The position numbers were made by a program, and so were the translations under genes. DNA of 64,000 bases from M0108 sp044228695 (GTDB lineage: Bacteria; Pseudomonadota; Gammaproteobacteria; Chromatiales; Chromatiaceae), in NCBI GenBank assembly GCA_044228695.1, contig JBGAUK010000007.1, positions 16,497 to 80,496 of the forward strand, written 5' to 3'. The notes under the pieces were generated by a model. The model was not told where the DNA came from. It did not search any database and was given only the letters and a program-made list of their open reading frames with translations. Positions within the stretch are counted from its first letter, which is position 1. Every line of letters begins with the position of its first letter. Below, one piece after another: positions 63,853 to 64,000 of the stretch.

Positions 63853-64000
63853 TCTAGAGCAGGTTTATCCGCAGTAACCTAGCCCGGGCGCCGAGCCTCG
63901 GGCGGTTAGCGGTATAAGACTTTTCCTGATTATTCACGATCCTCAGCCGATATGGACTTCAGTAAGTAACTGGCAATCAGACATTTTTTAACCCCCAATG

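Overview
The window is GC-rich and densely coded, and its gene content points to a purple sulfur bacterium of the Chromatiaceae (Gammaproteobacteria). The main reason is a complete dsr operon in the order dsrABEFHCMKLJOPNRS, the order known from Allochromatium vinosum. The presence of dsrEFH and dsrL marks the sulfur-oxidising (reverse) type of sulfite reductase. The genus cannot be fixed from the sequence alone.

Layout. 1-1893: 3' part of a BatD-like gene. 2147-2521: RNase P RNA. 2919-22108: an unbroken division and cell wall (dcw) cluster, mraZ-rsmH-ftsL-ftsI-murE-murF-mraY-murD-ftsW-murG-murC-murB-ddl-ftsQ-ftsA-ftsZ-lpxC, mostly with 1-4 base overlaps and headed by a sigma70-type promoter with MraZ boxes. 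22148-26657: a DciA-like gene (minus strand), an M23 peptidase and secA. 26767-30159: argJ, then a minus-strand hisB-hisA-hisI-hisE group that lacks hisH and hisF. 30279-36629: dtd, a proline iminopeptidase and a run of lineage-type genes (phosphodiester glycosidase-like protein, aspartic protease, ankyrin lipoprotein, oxygenase-like protein, lysine-rich HhH protein). 36741-41744: tRNA-Arg(CCT), sthA, a flavoprotein, an RRM protein, rhlE and a 45-codon ORF. 41871-45949: sucAB. 46108-47745: a minus-strand three-gene operon ending in an orphan Cas6/Cmx6-like protein, with no CRISPR array or other cas gene in the window. 48315-62493: the dsr operon. 62794-63852: an exported 13-residue-repeat protein and a DUF1269 protein.

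How the genes work together. The dcw genes make and polymerise the peptidoglycan precursor and build the divisome, and lpxC adds lipid A synthesis. In the dsr operon, DsrEFH passes sulfur to DsrC, rDsrAB oxidises it to sulfite, DsrL supplies the flavin/FeS redox link, the DsrMKJOP membrane complex handles DsrC trisulfide and quinone-level electrons, DsrN makes siroheme amide, and DsrR and DsrS are accessory.

Most noteworthy for follow-up: the orphan Cas6-like operon, strong hairpins in several dsr intergenic gaps, a six-fold 13-residue Gly/Val/Ala/Pro repeat protein, a MurE with changed signature motifs, and a 45-codon ORF between rhlE and sucA.
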